9,137 bases of DNA from AWTP1-13 sp044868325. GTDB lineage: Bacteria > Pseudomonadota > Alphaproteobacteria > Rhizobiales > Hyphomicrobiaceae. The notes beneath the pieces were generated by a model. That model ran no database searches. It saw nothing but the letters and a program-made list of their open reading frames with translations, and was not told where the DNA came from. How positions within the stretch are numbered: position 1 is the first letter of the stretch; every line of letters begins with the position of its first letter. The stretch is taken from contig JBIOWI010000322.1 in assembly GCA_044868325.1 (NCBI GenBank), positions 1-9,137 of the forward strand. Direction: 5' to 3'. A program made the position numbers and the translations under genes. Below, piece after piece: positions 6,319 to 9,137 of the stretch.

Positions 6319-6699
6319 ATGAGAATCTTCAAGGTGAGGACTTTTGCACGCATTCAAAGGCGGGAACGAATTCTTGACGTATCGCTGGTGAAGGCGGTGC
6401 GCGACGCAAACCAAGGGCTTATCGACGCCGATCTGGGCGATGGACTGATCAAGCAGCGCCTTGCGCGTCGGGGTGGAGGCAAGCGCGGGGGTTATCGCAC
6501 GGTGCTCGCCTACCGGCGTGGCGAGCGGGCCGTGTTCCTATACGGCTTCGCGAAGTCGGCCCGGGCGAACATCGACGACGATGAGCTGGCAGAGCTGAAA
6601 CGGCGTGGTGCAGGGCTGCTGAGCGCAGCCGAGGAGGCGATCGAGTTCATGATCGCCGACGATGAGCTGAAGGAAGTGACCCATGACGAGGAAGACTAG
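6319..6699 (+). CDS. RelE/HigB-like toxin of a type II toxin-antitoxin system
   Basis: 126 residues; ATG 4 nt after a GGGGA (6310-6314). The protein has the pattern of the RelE family formerly called DUF1044: MRIFKVRTFAR at the N-terminus, a helix ending GLIDADLGDGLIKQR (33-47), a basic segment RRGGGKRGGYRT (50-61), LAYRRGERAVFLYGFAKSARANI (63-85), and an acidic C-terminal helix. Members are ribosome-dependent or related mRNA interferases; the basic residues Lys45, Arg47, Arg50, Arg51, Lys55, Arg60 and Lys79 are candidates for RNA contact. The toxin gene comes first, as in higBA-type modules, and overlaps the antitoxin gene by 17 nt. Length is normal for the family. The family call is strong; toxicity is inferred. 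Confidence 0.85.
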   Translation: MRIFKVRTFARIQRRERILDVSLVKAVRDANQGLIDADLGDGLIKQRLARRGGGKRGGYRTVLAYRRGERAVFLYGFAKSARANIDDDELAELKRRGAGLLSAAEEAIEFMIADDELKEVTHDEED

Positions 6700-7042
6700 G
6701 GCCAAAGCAGGAGAGCTGCGCGGCAAGGCGAGGCTGCGTTCCGAGATTGTCGAGATAACACGTGGCATGCACCGCGCGGGTCTGGTGGATGATGCCGAGC
6801 TCGGGCGGACTACGATCAGGATGCTTGGGCGCGACGCGCTGCCCAAGGTCCCACCCCTCTCACCGGGGGAGATCGCCAGGGTGCGCGAGCGCGCCGGCGT
6901 CAGCCAGGCCGTGATGGCGGGCTATCTCAACGTGGCGGTGAGCACCGTGAGCCAGTGGGAGCGCGGCGAGCGCCGGCCGACCAGCACGGCGTTGAAACTG
7001 CTGCACGTGGTCAAGAACAAGGGGCTCGAAGCCCTGCGGTGA
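6683..7042 (+). CDS. HTH (XRE-type, HigA-2/NadS-like) antitoxin and autorepressor
   Basis: 119 residues. ATG at 6683 with AGGA (6671-6674) 8 nt upstream, inside the end of the toxin gene. Residues 1-57 form a basic then helical N-terminal part (GMHRAGLVDD at 28-37) that in this family contacts the toxin. Residues 58-117 are an XRE-type helix-turn-helix: LSPGEIARVRERAGVSQAVM (59-78) and a recognition helix within STVSQWERGERRP (87-99). The VSQWERG signature and the order toxin then HTH antitoxin are typical of HigBA-like modules. It probably represses its own operon through the dyad at 6285-6308. It ends 12 nt before the stop of the convergent aminopeptidase gene. Confidence 0.87.
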   Translation: MTRKTRAKAGELRGKARLRSEIVEITRGMHRAGLVDDAELGRTTIRMLGRDALPKVPPLSPGEIARVRERAGVSQAVMAGYLNVAVSTVSQWERGERRPTSTALKLLHVVKNKGLEALR

Positions 7043-7051
7043 GGCTCGCCT

Positions 7052-7078
7052 CCCTCACCCCGCTTCGCGGGGAGAGGG
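7052..7078. repeat. REP-like palindrome between convergent genes
   Basis: The stem is CCCTC/GAGGG (5 bp), an A-A mismatch, then CCCCGC/GCGGGG (6 bp) around a TTC loop. This is the GAGAGGG-with-CCCCGC-hairpin element often scattered between genes of alpha- and other proteobacteria. It lies 10 nt after the HTH gene stop and contains the stop codon of the minus-strand aminopeptidase gene (TGA, 7057-7055). No T tract follows on either strand, so it is not a standard intrinsic terminator, though it may block 3' exonucleases or act as a weak terminator for both genes. Confidence 0.65.
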
Positions 7079-8902
7079 GATCGGCGCCGTCGCCTGCTCC
7101 AGCCATCCGCGGTCCTCCGGTCCCAGCTCCGGGCCGATCTGCTCGCGCACGCGAGCGTGGTAGGCGTTGAGCCAGGCCAGCTCCGCCGCCGACAGCATCT
7201 CCGGCACCACCAGGCGGCGGTCTATGGGAACCAGGGTGAGGGTCTCGAAGGTCATCAGGTCGCGCTCGCCGCCCGGCACCTTCTCCGGCTCGGTCACCAG
7301 CAGCAGGTTCTCGATGCGGATGCCGTAGGCGCCCTTCTTGTAGTAGCCGGGCTCGTTGGAGACGATCATGCCGGGCTCGAGCGCCACCATCCCGGCCCTG
7401 GAGATGCTCTGCGGGCCCTCGTGCACGGAGAGGTAGCTGCCCACGCCGTGTCCGGTGCCGTGGTCGAAGTCGAGCCCGGCCTCCCACAGCGCGCGGCGTG
7501 CGAACGGGTCGAGGTCCACCCCGCGCGTGTCCTTGGGGAAGCGGGCGGTGGCGATGGCGATGTGACCCTTGAGGACGAGGGTGAACCGCTCCTGCATCTC
7601 GCGGGTGGGCTGGCCGACGGCCACCGTGCGCGTCACGTCGGTGGTGCCGTCGAGATACTGGGCGCCGGAATCGACCAGATAGAGCTCGCCCGGCTTGAGC
7701 GCACGGTTGGTGGCGGTGTTGACGCGGTAGTGCACGATGGCCCCGTTCGGACCTGCGCCGGAGATGGTGTCGAAGCTGATCTCCTTGAGCGCCTGGGTCT
7801 CGGCGCGCATCTCCTCCAGCCGCTTGGAGGCGGCGATCTCGTCGATGCGGCCTGCCATGGGTCCACCTCGGGCCTCGCGGTCGAGCCACGCGAGGAAGCG
7901 CGCCATGGCCACGCCGTCGCGCTTGTGGGCGGCGCGGGCACCTTTGATCTCGGTGGCGTTCTTGCGCGCCTTCGGCAGCAGGCAGGGATCGGTGGCGCGC
8001 ACCACGCGCGCCTTGCCGCCCTTCAGCTGACGGTGGAACCAGACCGGCGCCGCCGGGCCGAGGCGCACCCTCCTGCCGGCCGCCTTGAGAGCCGTGAGAC
8101 GCTCGCCCAGGACTTTCGGCTCGCTCAGCTTGGCCAGAGGGCGCAGGTGCGCCTTGGCCTCGCCGTCGAGCTTGGCGGGATCGATGAACAGCTCGGCCTT
8201 GCCGCTGGCCGGCACGATGGCGAAGGCCAGTGCGAGCGGATTGTGCACCACGTCTGAGCCGCGGATGTTGAGCAGCCAGCAGATCGACGGCGGGAAGGTG
8301 AGGACGGCGGCATCCTGGCCGTCCTTCTTCAGGGTGGCCTGGATCTCGGCCAGCTTGTCCTCGGCGGACTTGCCCGCGTACCTCACAGGGTGCACGACGA
8401 CGGCGCTCTGCGGGGGCGGCGGCCGCTCCCTGCCCCAGAGGCGGTCCACGAGGTTGCCGGCCAGCGGCTTCAGCTTGATGCGTTTGGCCGCCAGCTCCTC
8501 CATCAGCTCATCGATAATGCTCGGCGGGTGGAGCTTAGGGTCGAAGCCAACGACGGCGCCGGGCTTGAGCGCCTTGGCCAGCCACTCGGCCAGCTTGGCC
8601 TTGCCGACCTGCAGCACCTCGAAGATCTTGGTGTCCACCTGCCGCGGCGCCTGCAGGATGTAGCGGCCGTCGACGAACAGTGCGGCGCTGTCCTTGGCGA
8701 CGACAGCCGTCCCCGCCGACCCGGTGAACCCGGTCACGTACGCCAGCCGCTCGGCGCAGGCCGGCAGGTACTCGTTGGCGTACTCGTCGCCATGCGGCAC
8801 CAGCAGCGCATCGATGCCTGCCCGCGCCATCAGCTCCCGCAGCCGCGCAATGCGCTCGCCGCTGTCTCCGCCATGTTCGGCCGGCTCGTAGGTCTGGAAC
8901 AT
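7055..8902 (-). CDS. Xaa-Pro aminopeptidase (aminopeptidase P, M24B)
   Basis: 615 residues from the ATG at 8902. It removes an N-terminal amino acid that precedes proline, using two divalent metals (usually Mn2+). Layout is the long three-domain form: an N-terminal creatinase-like domain (about 1-160), a second creatinase-like domain (about 165-310) and the C-terminal pita-bread catalytic domain. Metal ligands are all present: Asp411 (LVDSGAQY), Asp422 (TTDVTRT), His485 (GTGHGVGSYLSVHEGP), Glu517 (NEPGYY) and Glu531 (IRIENL). No signal peptide, so probably cytosolic. The frame is open 36 codons further up to a stop at 9010-9008 with only a TTG at 8950 as alternative start; MFQTYEP at 8902 looks like the usual family N-terminus, although no clear Shine-Dalgarno is seen. 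The C-terminal residues PSPREAG are encoded by the REP-like palindrome. Confidence 0.94.
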   Translation of the reverse strand: MFQTYEPAEHGGDSGERIARLRELMARAGIDALLVPHGDEYANEYLPACAERLAYVTGFTGSAGTAVVAKDSAALFVDGRYILQAPRQVDTKIFEVLQVGKAKLAEWLAKALKPGAVVGFDPKLHPPSIIDELMEELAAKRIKLKPLAGNLVDRLWGRERPPPPQSAVVVHPVRYAGKSAEDKLAEIQATLKKDGQDAAVLTFPPSICWLLNIRGSDVVHNPLALAFAIVPASGKAELFIDPAKLDGEAKAHLRPLAKLSEPKVLGERLTALKAAGRRVRLGPAAPVWFHRQLKGGKARVVRATDPCLLPKARKNATEIKGARAAHKRDGVAMARFLAWLDREARGGPMAGRIDEIAASKRLEEMRAETQALKEISFDTISGAGPNGAIVHYRVNTATNRALKPGELYLVDSGAQYLDGTTDVTRTVAVGQPTREMQERFTLVLKGHIAIATARFPKDTRGVDLDPFARRALWEAGLDFDHGTGHGVGSYLSVHEGPQSISRAGMVALEPGMIVSNEPGYYKKGAYGIRIENLLLVTEPEKVPGGERDLMTFETLTLVPIDRRLVVPEMLSAAELAWLNAYHARVREQIGPELGPEDRGWLEQATAPIPSPREAG

Positions 8903-9042
8903 GACGAAGTCATAAGGCCCGAGCCGTGCGGCACGCAATCGATTCCACAAGATCGACGCCCAAATGGTGCCCGCGTCTTGAAGTTCGATCCTATGGCCGA
9001 ACGCGAACTATGCGAACGCCAATTATCGAGCGGGCCCAGCAC
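8903..9042. other. Divergent spacer upstream of the aminopeptidase gene
   Basis: No convincing promoter hexamers were found on either strand. Three direct CGAAC repeats lie at 8998-9002, 9004-9008 and 9013-9017. On the minus strand the reading frame of the aminopeptidase continues open through most of this stretch without an ATG. Confidence 0.4.
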
Positions 9043-9137
9043 ATGAGATGCGCCTGGCGCGAGATCGCCTCCTACATCGACGTTTGGTGGCCGCTCCTTT
9101 TCTTCGGGTTCTGGCTTTTCATGCTCTGGGGGTTTTT
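9043..9137 (+). CDS. Possible small membrane protein, N-terminal part only
   Basis: From the ATG at 9043 the frame is open to the window edge, giving 31 codons. A polar N-terminus (MRCAWREIASYID) is followed by a strongly hydrophobic, tryptophan- and phenylalanine-rich segment (VWWPLLFFGFWLFMLWGF), a good membrane helix. An in-frame ATG at 9010 would add 11 residues. No good Shine-Dalgarno is seen for either. I do not recognise the protein. Support is the hydrophobic pattern and the divergent position relative to the aminopeptidase gene. Confidence 0.4.
   Translation, partial: MRCAWREIASYIDVWWPLLFFGFWLFMLWGF

Noticed and set aside
5206..7042. Complete mobile element or integron cassette carrying the toxin-antitoxin modules
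   Set aside because: No integrase, transposase, terminal inverted repeats, attC-like site or flanking direct repeats were seen; only the content suggests transfer.
7043..7080. Intrinsic terminator between the HTH gene and the aminopeptidase gene
   Set aside because: The stem is strong, but neither strand has a T tract after it, so it was recorded as a REP-like repeat and not a terminator.
7157..8257. 366-codon plus-strand frame antisense to aminopeptidase P
   Set aside because: A mirror of a clear M24B gene with all five metal ligands; the frame has no motifs of its own.

Overview
This is a GC-rich proteobacterial chromosomal segment. The style of the genes (a GltB starting with a short propeptide before Cys-Gly-Val-Gly-Phe, an S9 peptidase beginning with a PYGTWPSPIS-type sequence, a long three-domain aminopeptidase P) points to an alphaproteobacterium. 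That placement is inference, because the window contains no rRNA or other phylogenetic marker.

Layout. (1) Positions 1-2734, minus strand: the first 911 codons of glutamate synthase large subunit (gltB), running off the left edge just as the FMN/synthase domain begins. (2) 2735-3279: a roughly 545-bp divergent control region holding several dyads, a possible gltB promoter, and a G/C-run repeat just before the next gene. (3) 3280-5205, plus strand: a complete cytosolic-type S9 (prolyl oligopeptidase family) serine peptidase. (4) 5206-7042, plus strand: an island of two back-to-back type II toxin-antitoxin modules. The first pairs an unusual DUF7662-like protein carrying an antitoxin-like C-terminal tail with a VapC-type PIN ribonuclease. 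The second is a RelE/HigB-like toxin followed by an HTH antitoxin. Each module has its own AT-rich promoter/operator region with strong dyad symmetry. (5) 7052-7078: a REP-like palindrome between convergent genes that also encodes the last residues of the next gene. (6) 7055-8902, minus strand: a complete Xaa-Pro aminopeptidase (M24B, aminopeptidase P). (7) 8903-9137: a divergent spacer, then the start of a possible small membrane protein cut off by the right edge.

How the parts relate. gltB is central nitrogen assimilation. The two peptidases on either side of the toxin-antitoxin island both belong to families that act around proline; they are not in one operon, since they are transcribed towards each other with the island between them. 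The toxin-antitoxin modules look like accessory insertions in an otherwise housekeeping neighbourhood. The most unusual item is the first module: its antitoxin candidate has a DUF7662-type N-terminal domain instead of a recognisable AbrB, RHH, Phd or HTH domain. Its promoter carries alternating GTTC/GAAC half-sites, the last of which buries the ribosome binding site in a perfect hairpin.
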